Below, in pieces: positions 27,278 to 35,293 of a stretch of 64,000 nt of DNA (within the stretch, counting starts at the first letter, position 1; every line of letters starts with the position of its first letter). Position numbers and translations under genes: made by a program. Under the pieces are notes generated by a model. The model ran no database searches. It worked only from the letters and a program-made list of their open reading frames with translations, and was not told the DNA's origin. This DNA is from MFD01213-c1 sp963704405 (GTDB lineage Bacteria; Planctomycetota; Phycisphaerae; Tepidisphaerales; Tepidisphaeraceae): NCBI GenBank assembly GCA_963704405.1, contig OY969903.1:2232001-2296000 (forward strand), in the 5' to 3' direction.

Positions 27278-28195
27278 ATGTACCGCACATTTGTCATCAT
27301 TCGCCACACGTTCATTGAAGTCCTGCTTCAGCCGATCTATTCCCTGATCCTGGCCTTGGGCGCAGTGATCCTGATGATATTTGCGATGCTGCCGTTCTTC
27401 ACGCTCGGTGAAGACACGGTCATGTTCAAAGCGGTCGGTCTGGACATCATTCTTCTGCTCGTTTTGATCTCCACCCTGTTCGCCACGAGCAAATCGATTT
27501 TCGATGAGATCGAAGACCGGACCATGCTCACGCTTATGAGCAAGCCGGTTCAGAAATGGGAAGTGCTGGTCGGGAAATACCTGGGCATCGTTTTCTCCTC
27601 GCTTCTTGCGATCGTCATCCTCGGTGCATTGCTTATCGCCTGCACCTATTGGCGGATTCCCGGCGACTACATGCTTCGGACCGCCACTTTGGATGACCGA
27701 GAGCTGCGCCAGATCGCCGACTACCGCCTGATGCATATCAGCGGGCTCATCCCCAGCCTTGTGCTGATGTGGCTGCAGATCAGTGTGCTCGCCGCCATCG
27801 GTGTTGCGCTATCCACCCGGTTTTCACTGGTTGTTAATCTGCCCGTCGTCATTCTGCTTTACATCGCAGGCAACCTGACGCGGTTCCTGTTCCCCCTCAG
27901 TGATAACTCGGGTTCTATCCTCGCCGGGCGATCCATTGTGGTGAAGAGTTTCGCGTATATCGTCAGCCTGATTCTTCCATTCCTTCAGACCTTCGATCTC
28001 CGGCCGCTCACCGTCTACAAGCCGATCGGCTTAGCGGGGACGCCATTTGCGCAGGACCCTCAGTCGGTCGCCCTCGGCACAATTTGGAAATGTGTCGCGG
28101 TGGCGGTGCTGTATGGCATCACCTACAGCGCCTTCGCCTTGAGCGCCGGCATGTGGCTGTTCCAATCTCGCGAGCTTGGTGGTTCGGAAGGGTAG
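27278..28195 (+). CDS. ABC-2 type transporter permease
   Basis: A 305-residue integral membrane protein with six predicted helices, of the NosY/ABC-2 permease type. The N-terminal 'YRTFVIIRHTFIEVLLQPIY' and the segment FDEIEDRTMLTLMSKPVQKWEVLVGKYLG (the coupling-helix region between helices 2 and 3) are characteristic. No ATPase gene adjoins it; the nearest ABC ATPase (47.9 kb) is far away. The substrate is unknown. Confidence 0.85.
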   Translation: MYRTFVIIRHTFIEVLLQPIYSLILALGAVILMIFAMLPFFTLGEDTVMFKAVGLDIILLLVLISTLFATSKSIFDEIEDRTMLTLMSKPVQKWEVLVGKYLGIVFSSLLAIVILGALLIACTYWRIPGDYMLRTATLDDRELRQIADYRLMHISGLIPSLVLMWLQISVLAAIGVALSTRFSLVVNLPVVILLYIAGNLTRFLFPLSDNSGSILAGRSIVVKSFAYIVSLILPFLQTFDLRPLTVYKPIGLAGTPFAQDPQSVALGTIWKCVAVAVLYGITYSAFALSAGMWLFQSRELGGSEG

Positions 28196-28265
28196 AAGTT
28201 ATCCGTTCCGAAATGGAAAATGTGGGGAATGGGGCGTGCTTCAGGATGCCCTGGGTTGTGCATCT

Positions 28266-29351
28266 CTAGACAATCTCCGGGCCGGCCGCCACCTTCGAAG
28301 CTCGAACCTCCACGCTCTTGCCCGTTTCCGCGCTTCGGTACAGCGCCTCGAGCATCTGCATCAGGACGATTCCTTCGTCGCCGCCCATCATCGCCTGCCC
28401 CTTGCCCAAAATACATTCCCGAAATTGCCGAAGCAGCGCGGCATATCCCACCACCTTCGGTTGCTTCAGCGGTGTTTCTTTCGCCTCTCCCTTCGGCCCG
28501 AAATTCCGATACAGCACGGGCCCCCGCGGCGTATACACTTCCACCGCTCCCGCCGCCCCGTATACCCGGCAACTCGTCCCATTACGCACCGGCGACTGAT
28601 TGATGGACCAGCTTGTCCCCAGCTCCAGGGACTTTCCTCCTTCAAAGCGCACGATGGCAAATGCCGCATCTTCAACGTCGTATTGGAGGTCGGCGGATAC
28701 CAATCCCCGAAACCGCCGGTGCGTGACCGCATAAACCGACACCGGCCTCGGCTGGCCTAGGAGATGCCACGCCACATCCAGCATGTGCGATCCCAGGTCG
28801 ATCAGCGCTCCACCGCCCGACTTGGATTTATCCGTATACCACCCGGTCCCAATCGGAATTCCGCGCGTTCGCATCCATGTGGCTTGCGCGTGATAGGGCT
28901 CGCCGGCATAGCCTTTGTCGATCGCCTGTTTCGCCGCCAGCTCTGCGCCACCGAAGCGCCGTTGGAACGAGTATGCCAGGATTTTCCCTGCCTTCGCCGC
29001 GGCGGCTGAAATCTGCTTCGCTTCTTTCGCATTCAATCCCGGCGGCGACTCCAACACGACATGCTTCCCGGCCTTCAGCGCCGCCCGCGCAAGCTCCAGG
29101 TGCAGATGCGTCGGGAGACAAATGCTTACTGCGTCGATGTCCTTGTCCGCAATCACTTCCTTTGCATCGGTGTATTCCTTTACCTTCCCCGCTCCGCCGG
29201 TTCCCAGTTCTGTCAGCAGCTTGTGGCGCCGTTCCGGAATCAAATCCGCAACCGCTCCCACCACAAAACCGCCTGCCGCCCGATACCCTCGAGCATGGGC
29301 AATCCCCGGCCAGCCTCCGCCAATAATTCCGACACGCGTACTCTGTGACAT
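28266..29351 (-). CDS. Gfo/Idh/MocA family oxidoreductase
   Basis: A 361-residue NAD(P)-dependent sugar or inositol oxidoreductase-like protein. The N-terminal Rossmann fold has GIIGGGWPGIAHARGY; then SICLPTHLHLELA and the EKP-like site written here as LESPPGLN (Lys replaced by Ser). GGGALIDLGSHMLDVAWHLLG carries the conserved Asp and His of the active site. The catalytic lysine of the EKP motif is absent, as in some divergent members. AAAGGAG precedes the start MSQSTRVG by about 5 nt. The sugar substrate is unknown. Confidence 0.9.
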   Translation of the reverse strand: MSQSTRVGIIGGGWPGIAHARGYRAAGGFVVGAVADLIPERRHKLLTELGTGGAGKVKEYTDAKEVIADKDIDAVSICLPTHLHLELARAALKAGKHVVLESPPGLNAKEAKQISAAAAKAGKILAYSFQRRFGGAELAAKQAIDKGYAGEPYHAQATWMRTRGIPIGTGWYTDKSKSGGGALIDLGSHMLDVAWHLLGQPRPVSVYAVTHRRFRGLVSADLQYDVEDAAFAIVRFEGGKSLELGTSWSINQSPVRNGTSCRVYGAAGAVEVYTPRGPVLYRNFGPKGEAKETPLKQPKVVGYAALLRQFRECILGKGQAMMGGDEGIVLMQMLEALYRSAETGKSVEVRASKVAAGPEIV

Positions 29352-29487
29352 AGGCTCCTTTAAGTCTCTACGTGAATACGTGATTACGGGACAAACGCAA
29401 GGGGATGCAGCCCGTTTCGCACACCTGCGCACGCGCGGATTTCCACTGATTCGCCTCTCTGCCAAACCCCGGATATACTTCCAGCAG

Positions 29488-30267
29488 ATGAGCGAGCTAT
29501 CCCGCGAGCAATTTGTTGCGCAGCTTTTAGAACACGTGAAGGTCAAATTCCCGCTCGTCAAAATCGCCGAAGGTGAGCAGCCTTTTTCTCTCCGCGTCAA
29601 CGGCCAGCTTGCGGGACTGGAGAATATCTACCGCACGGTTATTCTGCGTCCCAATGAACAAATGCACCATATCGATCGCTGGGTGGTGGAGCTTCTTCGT
29701 GCCGCGGAGGGGACACCCGATCGCACCGGATCATTTGAAGACGTGAAGGAACGCATCCTGCCGATGGTGCTCGCCGGCTCGACCGCCGAGGCGTATAAGG
29801 GGACTGTCACTTCCACGCTGGTTGAAGGGCTGATTGTCGCGTATGCGATCGATCAGGATCGCACGATCAGCTACATTCCGCATGAACGTTTTGATGACTG
29901 GAAGATCGATCTGGAACAACTGCACGAATTGGCCATCAACAACCTGATCGCCCGCAGCGAGACGCTCGCCGCCCATGCGGCTGAGGACGAAAATGGCGAA
30001 GTGAACCTGATTCTCTTCCAAACCATGGATGGGTACGACGCAAGCCGCATCCTGCTTCCCACTTTGCACGAGCGCCTCCGCCCTTACCTCGGCAGCCCCT
30101 TTGGCGCCGCGATCCCCAACCGCGACATTCTTCTCTGCTTCCGCAACGATCCCGAAACGGTGGCCAGGCTTAGAACGCAGGTCGCCGAAGACCACCGCCA
30201 AATGCCCCACCAGGTCACTGACCAGCTTCTGCTCATCACACCGGATGGCATTGCTGTTCGGGAATAG
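29488..30267 (+). CDS. DUF1444 (YtpQ-family) protein
   Basis: A 259-residue soluble protein starting MSELSREQFVAQLLEHVKVKFP. It fits the DUF1444/YtpQ family: an N-terminal alpha/beta part (ENIYRTVILRPNEQMHHIDRWV), 'LPMVLAGSTAEAYKG', and a C-terminal part with DLEQLHELAINNL and LFQTMDGYDASRILLP. Molecular function is not established. The start is the ATG that begins the conserved domain; the longer upstream frame is antisense to the Gfo/Idh gene and is discounted. Confidence 0.8.
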   Translation: MSELSREQFVAQLLEHVKVKFPLVKIAEGEQPFSLRVNGQLAGLENIYRTVILRPNEQMHHIDRWVVELLRAAEGTPDRTGSFEDVKERILPMVLAGSTAEAYKGTVTSTLVEGLIVAYAIDQDRTISYIPHERFDDWKIDLEQLHELAINNLIARSETLAAHAAEDENGEVNLILFQTMDGYDASRILLPTLHERLRPYLGSPFGAAIPNRDILLCFRNDPETVARLRTQVAEDHRQMPHQVTDQLLLITPDGIAVRE

Positions 30268-30289
30268 TACATACCGTCAAAATCCGGAA

Positions 30290-31222
30290 TTACTTTTCCA
30301 ATACTGACGCCAGATCCGCCTTCATATCCATCGTCGCCTTCAGCACGCATTCTGACCAACTGCTGATGCCTGCGTATTTCTTGTCTTTATGCGCGTATAA
30401 AATACTGCGGCTGGCCGAAACAATCGCTCCTTCACCATCACGAAAAGCCGCCCGGGTCATCTCCGCCGTCGCGCCCTCGGCGCCATATCCCGGCAGTAAA
30501 AAGATCGAGCGCGGCAGGCGCTCGCGAAGGCTCTGCATCGTGTGGGTCTGCGTCGCTCCCACTACTGCGCCAAGGTTGCTCCAACCACGCAAACCGATTA
30601 GCGCTGGATCATTCGCCACCACCGCCAGCTTGTCGGCGACGAGTTCCGACCATGTCCGTCCGTCGGCGAGCGTGACATCCTGAAAATCCGCCGATCCCGG
30701 ATTGCTCGTTCGGACCAGTGCGAAGAGCCCCTTTCCCTCATCCTTCGCTGTCTGAATAAACGGCTCGATGGAATCGATGCCCAGCATCGGGTTGATCGTG
30801 ATCGCGTCGGGCACCTGCGATTCCAGTTCAGTGAACGGCGAATCCGCCAGGTGCGCAGAGGCGTATGCGGCACTGGTTGACCCAATGTCGCCGCGCTTCA
30901 CATCACCGATGACGAGCAACCCAAGGTCTTTGGCTTCCTGAATCAGGCTGTAATAAGCCTCGACGCCTTCCCACAGGTATTTTTCGAAGTACGCCGACTG
31001 AAATTTCACCACCGGCACATGAGGTGCAACTGTCTTCAATACTGTTGTGGTGAACGCAAAAATTGCATCGATCGCCGCCTCAGAATCATTGGCGTTGCGA
31101 TCGGTTGGCTGTCCGGCCACCGCGTTGGGAAGCTGATCGTACATCGGATCAATCCCAACACAGATCGGCGAACCTTTTTCCGCAATGGCGGCCAGAAGAC
31201 GATCGACAAACATGTCCGACAT
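30290..31222 (-). CDS. pyrF: Orotidine 5'-phosphate decarboxylase (subfamily 2)
   Basis: Final step of UMP synthesis: decarboxylates OMP to UMP. The 310-residue length and sequence are of the longer subfamily 2 (PyrF-like in mycobacteria and planctomycetes). The catalytic array is visible in VIGDVKRGDIGSTSAAYA (Asp-x-Lys-x-x-Asp-Ile). The N-terminal 'PICVGIDPMYDQLP' and the phosphate-binding 'LLPGYGAEG' are intact. GGAG 7 nt upstream of ATG sets the start. No other pyrimidine gene is adjacent. Confidence 0.95.
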   Translation of the reverse strand: MSDMFVDRLLAAIAEKGSPICVGIDPMYDQLPNAVAGQPTDRNANDSEAAIDAIFAFTTTVLKTVAPHVPVVKFQSAYFEKYLWEGVEAYYSLIQEAKDLGLLVIGDVKRGDIGSTSAAYASAHLADSPFTELESQVPDAITINPMLGIDSIEPFIQTAKDEGKGLFALVRTSNPGSADFQDVTLADGRTWSELVADKLAVVANDPALIGLRGWSNLGAVVGATQTHTMQSLRERLPRSIFLLPGYGAEGATAEMTRAAFRDGEGAIVSASRSILYAHKDKKYAGISSWSECVLKATMDMKADLASVLEK

Positions 31223-31315
31223 TCATAACTCCAGGAGAAAGCGGCGGGAAATTTTCAAAACTAAAGGTAATGCAACGCAACCGCCGTTCGCAGTCAGCCC
31301 GCTTAGGAATTGCTG

Positions 31316-31762
31316 CTACGTTTCTGGAACAGCCGGTTTTTCGGCAAGTTTTGGTTGAAGCGAATCGGTGTCGGTCCCTGTTTCGTCCAGCGCCTTGCGG
31401 ATTGTTGTGTGCAATTCATCCAGCAGCGAAAGCAGCAGCAACCGTGTGGAAACGCGCGTTTCACGAAGCGCCTGAGCTTTCACGATCGCGCCGTTGATGG
31501 TCCGCTGGGCTTTAGGCGAAAGCGGCAGATCGCCAGTGACCACCGGCGGTTGCTCCCCTTTGGGCATGGCGGTCAAAAGCGCGTTCTTCACTTGTTCCGG
31601 ATGGGCGTGTCCGCCGCGGAGAATTCGGGTGGCTTCTCCATCGGTGGTAAGAAGCCCCAGCATCAAATGCTCGGTGCCGACAAAGTCCTGGTGCAGTTCC
31701 CGGGCCGCCGACTGAGCAGCAACCAAGGCAGAACGAAAAGTTTCCGACAACGCTTCACGCAT
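31316..31762 (-). CDS. Stand-alone Clp N-terminal (Clp_N repeat) domain protein
   Basis: A 148-residue protein consisting of a double Clp N-repeat, without any AAA+ module. The first repeat has ALVAAQSAARELHQDFVGTEHLMLGLL, the second LSPKAQRTINGAIVKAQALRETRVSTRLLLLSLL. ClpC N-domains bind adaptors and substrates, so this could be an adaptor or competitor for the window's clpC, but that is inference. It lies upstream of pyrF on the same strand with a 93-bp gap. The C-terminal 20 residues are low complexity. Confidence 0.85.
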   Translation of the reverse strand: MREALSETFRSALVAAQSAARELHQDFVGTEHLMLGLLTTDGEATRILRGGHAHPEQVKNALLTAMPKGEQPPVVTGDLPLSPKAQRTINGAIVKAQALRETRVSTRLLLLSLLDELHTTIRKALDETGTDTDSLQPKLAEKPAVPET

Positions 31763-31997
31763 GGAGACTCCGCGGTTTGATAGCCGCGCCGATCATAGCG
31801 GCGGGGGGATGGGGTGTCACCGACCGGAAAGTCGAGTGATCAAATCATATTCAAGTTGCCATAAGGATATCGATACAACCGTATTGCATACATGCTGCGA
31901 AGGACATGACTGGTCTGCATTTTGAAGCGGCCGTCGCGTGTGGCTGTGTAGTGCCGCGAAGTGTTTGCAACGCGAAGGCAATTGCTGCACGCGATCC

Positions 31998-33872
31998 TTA
32001 AAGCGGTCCCCCCAGGAAGGGGCCTGCGTCATTTCGGTCCCGCTCCATCGCCTGTAGATTGGTAATCGGCTGCGTGGACGGATATCGCTGGAGCGCGGGC
32101 GAAAATGTCAATTTGAATAGCGTGAACCGCCCCTCCGGTGTGGATATTTCATGCGAGTTGGGGCTTTGATCGATCACCTCCGTCGCGCCCAGCTTCTTCA
32201 GCTTCTCTTCATCCCTGGCTCGCGTGATGACATATACCACACCGTCGTGAATCGATTCATCGCGCAGGTAGGTTAGATTATGGAGCAGGCGGGCATCCGG
32301 CCGCGAATAGAATTGGATGCGGAAGAAATCGAGGTTGCCTGGTGGTCCGAGCCTGGCGTTGATAAATAGCGGGGCGCCGGGGGGAATTTCGTTTGCGGTG
32401 CGTATGCGTTTTAGAAATGCGGTGTCGCCGATGGTGTGATCGGTCGCCGCCGCGATGAAGGTTTCGCCCCAGCAATAGGCGGCGAAAATCAAGCAAAGCG
32501 TGGAAGTCAGAAGGAGCCGACCGCTGCCCCGCGCGAGGCCGGTGAAGAAGACGCCGACGACGGATAACCAGAGGCACATGAACAGGAGTGTAATCCTTGG
32601 CGTGCCTGGTATTCGCTCATGAAACCATGCGATTGCGACGACCGCTGGAAGCCCGAGAATGATGAGCGCGAGGCGAGCGTCGCGCAGCCAATCCGGACCG
32701 CGGCGCCGGGCGAGAAATCTGCCGATTTCGATCACACCGAAAGCAGCAAGAATTGCCCAGGGAGCGAGAAAGGGGACGAGATAGTGATGGTGTTTTCCGT
32801 GTGGGATTGAAAAGACGATCAGCGGCGCGATGGCCCAGCACCAGAGAAACCGGTATGCGGCGGTCGAGGGCTCAGTCGCCATCGGCGTTAATGCCCGGTG
32901 CCGAAATGCCATCGACGCCGTGGCGATCAAGCCGATCAAACATGCCGGAGTCCAGGGCGCCATCGCGCTGGCGAGCGCGGGGCCGTAGTAGTACCACTTT
33001 TGGTTGATGTCTGTGTACGCGCCGCTCATGCGGCCAAGGTAGTCGTACTTCCAGTTCTGCAGCACATCCGGATAGCGGTGATAAGCCCACATCGGCCATG
33101 CGAACGTCAGGACGAAGAGGATCAGCAATCCCCAGAAGCAAAGGTATCGTGGGATGCGCATCCATCCACCCGAGGGCGTCGCCGCGGGAGCAGGCGAGGC
33201 GCCGGGCGCTGATGGGAAAATGGCATTCCATAATAGATAAAGTCCCACCGTTGAGCCGACGACGATCATTCCGAGCAGCGGGCCTTTGGTTAGATTGGTC
33301 AGGCCGAGCGCGATGAAAAATGCCCAGACCTGCCAGGGGCGATTTTTGAAGAAATGAATGCGTCGATCGGCCATTGCTTTTGCGGAGAACAATTCGGCGG
33401 AGACGAAAAAGGCGAGGCTGATCGTGACCAGGGCAGCGAGGTAAATGTCATCTTCAGCGACGCCGGCGTAGGAATAGAATTCGAAACTGGTCGCGAGGAC
33501 CAGGCCTGAGATCAGACCAATTGTGCCTCCGAACGCGCGGCCGGCCACAAAGCCGGTGAGGAGGAGAATGATTACGCCCATCACTGCCGACGGCAGCCGC
33601 ATGACCCATTCGCGGTCGTTGTGATGGAAGAGCTTGATCGCGCCGATCATGATCCAGTGGGGAAGGGGGGGGCGTTCAAGCCAGGGGCGATTACCGCTTT
33701 GGGGAAGGAGCCAATTGTGATTGGCGAGCATTTCGCGGGAGGTCTGCGGCAGCCGCGCTTCGTGCATGGTGAGGGGACGGCCACCGATGCCGGCATATGC
33801 GAATAATAAAAAGCCGAACGCCGCGAGCAGCAGATAGTCTCTCCAACCCATTCGTCGCGGCGCCGTGTCCAT
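31998..33872 (-). CDS. PMT/ArnT-like glycosyltransferase (polyprenyl-phosphate sugar)
   Basis: A 624-residue multi-pass membrane protein. The first helix is followed by GRPLTMHEARLPQTSREM, the acidic loop motif of the GT39/GT83 PMT-ArnT superfamily (Asp/Glu-Ala/Thr-Arg), then WLLPQSGNRPWLERPPLPHW. About eleven to twelve helices follow and the last 150 residues form a soluble extracytoplasmic domain. It would move a sugar from a polyprenyl-phosphate carrier to lipid or protein outside the cytoplasmic membrane; donor and acceptor are unknown. MDTAPRRMGW is the start used; MGWRDYLL seven codons later is an alternative. Divergent from ilvC with about 300 bp between starts. Confidence 0.85.
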   Translation of the reverse strand: MDTAPRRMGWRDYLLLAAFGFLLFAYAGIGGRPLTMHEARLPQTSREMLANHNWLLPQSGNRPWLERPPLPHWIMIGAIKLFHHNDREWVMRLPSAVMGVIILLLTGFVAGRAFGGTIGLISGLVLATSFEFYSYAGVAEDDIYLAALVTISLAFFVSAELFSAKAMADRRIHFFKNRPWQVWAFFIALGLTNLTKGPLLGMIVVGSTVGLYLLWNAIFPSAPGASPAPAATPSGGWMRIPRYLCFWGLLILFVLTFAWPMWAYHRYPDVLQNWKYDYLGRMSGAYTDINQKWYYYGPALASAMAPWTPACLIGLIATASMAFRHRALTPMATEPSTAAYRFLWCWAIAPLIVFSIPHGKHHHYLVPFLAPWAILAAFGVIEIGRFLARRRGPDWLRDARLALIILGLPAVVAIAWFHERIPGTPRITLLFMCLWLSVVGVFFTGLARGSGRLLLTSTLCLIFAAYCWGETFIAAATDHTIGDTAFLKRIRTANEIPPGAPLFINARLGPPGNLDFFRIQFYSRPDARLLHNLTYLRDESIHDGVVYVITRARDEEKLKKLGATEVIDQSPNSHEISTPEGRFTLFKLTFSPALQRYPSTQPITNLQAMERDRNDAGPFLGGPL

Positions 33873-34102
33873 GAAGTTTCCGCATTGCACTCGAAGCGGC
33901 GGACTGATGCAACGGTTCCCCCCACCAATATGATTTCGTGTCTTCTTTCCGTGTTTAGAGGCAATATCCGTAGCTGAACAGGGGAAGAGGCGGATCGTGA
34001 TCACGGTAAAACATTGCGATAATGATCCCAAGAAACCGCGAAATCTCAGGCATCGGCGAACGATAATCTTGCCACGCTGTCCTCGCAAGCTCCAGTCGTG
34101 TT

Positions 34103-34131
34103 TTGACACATACCGGGCGGTTCGCTAGCAT
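34103..34131 (+). promoter_or_regulatory. Sigma70-type promoter of ilvC
   Basis: A perfect -35 (TTGACA, 34103-34108) and a -10 TAGCAT (34126-34131) at 17-nt spacing lie about 40 bp before the ilvC start codon. This gives a short leader, so there is no room for an attenuator. The rest of the 299-bp gap between 33873 and 34171 shows nothing else. Confidence 0.7.
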
Positions 34132-34171
34132 GCTCGGCTCGAATTTTTCTGAGAAAATCTGGAGGTTATTC

Positions 34172-35191
34172 ATGGCTGAGCCGCTGAAAATGGTTTACGA
34201 AAAAGATGCACCGATTGATGCTTTGAAAGGCAAGACGGTTGCCATTCTGGGGTTTGGATCGCAGGGGCATGCGCATGGATTGAACCTGCGCGAGAGCGGG
34301 GTGAAAGTCATCGTCGCCAATCGGAAGGATTCGGCGAACGGGCGGCTGGCTATTGAGCATGGGTTTGAGCCGATGTCGGTTGAGGATGCGACGAAGCAGG
34401 CGGATTTGATCATCATCACGCTGCCCGATGAGGTTCAGCCGGATGTGTGGAACAAGAGCATTGCGCCGAGCCTCAAGCCGGGGACGGCCGTTGGTGTGAC
34501 GCATGGGTTTAACGTTCACTTCAAGACGATTGTTCCGCCGAAGGCGAATGATGTGCTGCTGGTTGCCCCCAAGGGGCCGGGGCACCTGGTGCGCAGCGAA
34601 TTTGAAAAGGGGGGCGGCGTGCCATGCCTCCTCGCGATTCATCAGAATGCCAGCGGCAAGGCACGCGAAATCGGGCTGGCGTGGGCGCGCGGAATCGGCG
34701 GCGCCCGCAGCGGCATTATCGAAACGACGTTTAAGGACGAATGCGAGACAGATCTGTTTGGCGAGCAGGCCGTGTTGTGCGGCGGCCTCAGCGCGCTGAT
34801 CAAGGCGGGATTTGAAACGCTGACTGAGGCGGGATATCCGCCGGAGATGGCGTACTTTGAATGCGTGCATGAAGTGAAGCTGATTGTCGACCTGATTTAC
34901 CAGGGCGGCCTGGATTACATGCGGTATTCCATTTCGAATACGGCGGAATATGGGGATTTGACGCGCGGGTCGCGCGTAGTGGATGGACGGACAAAAGAGG
35001 AGATGAAAAAGATCCTCAGCGAAATTCAGTCGGGACAGTTCGCCAAGGAATGGCGGGCGGAATATCAGGGGGGCATGAAGAACTTCAAGCGGCTCTATGA
35101 AGCGGATAATAATCATCCAGTGGAAGTGACGGGGCGCCGGCTGCGGAAGATGATGCCCTGGTTGAAGGCGAAGGAACCGCCGAAGGCGTGA
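34172..35191 (+). CDS. ilvC: Ketol-acid reductoisomerase (class I)
   Basis: Second common step of valine, leucine and isoleucine synthesis; converts acetohydroxy acids to dihydroxy acids with NADPH. The 339-residue class I enzyme starts MAEPLKMVYEKDAPIDAL, with GGAGG 6-7 nt upstream. Visible motifs are ILGFGSQGHAHGLNL (NADPH-binding), the cofactor-specifying loop VANRKDS, and two metal-site glutamate regions (FKDECETDLFGEQAVLCGG and FECVHEVKLIVDLI). Its own promoter precedes it; no other ilv or leu gene is adjacent. Confidence 0.97.
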   Translation: MAEPLKMVYEKDAPIDALKGKTVAILGFGSQGHAHGLNLRESGVKVIVANRKDSANGRLAIEHGFEPMSVEDATKQADLIIITLPDEVQPDVWNKSIAPSLKPGTAVGVTHGFNVHFKTIVPPKANDVLLVAPKGPGHLVRSEFEKGGGVPCLLAIHQNASGKAREIGLAWARGIGGARSGIIETTFKDECETDLFGEQAVLCGGLSALIKAGFETLTEAGYPPEMAYFECVHEVKLIVDLIYQGGLDYMRYSISNTAEYGDLTRGSRVVDGRTKEEMKKILSEIQSGQFAKEWRAEYQGGMKNFKRLYEADNNHPVEVTGRRLRKMMPWLKAKEPPKA

Positions 35192-35293
35192 GGATTTTCG
35201 AGAATAAGCGAATGGCGCCGCTTGTGGTTTGGTGTTTCCGATTATGGAAATGCGAAACCGCGAGTGGCGTTTTTGTTTCCGTGAATGGTCGCG

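Noticed and set aside
34166..35116. Open frame of 316 codons antisense to ilvC
   Set aside because: ilvC has promoter, ribosome-binding site and full motifs. The antisense frame is rich in Arg, His and Ile without any recognisable domain.
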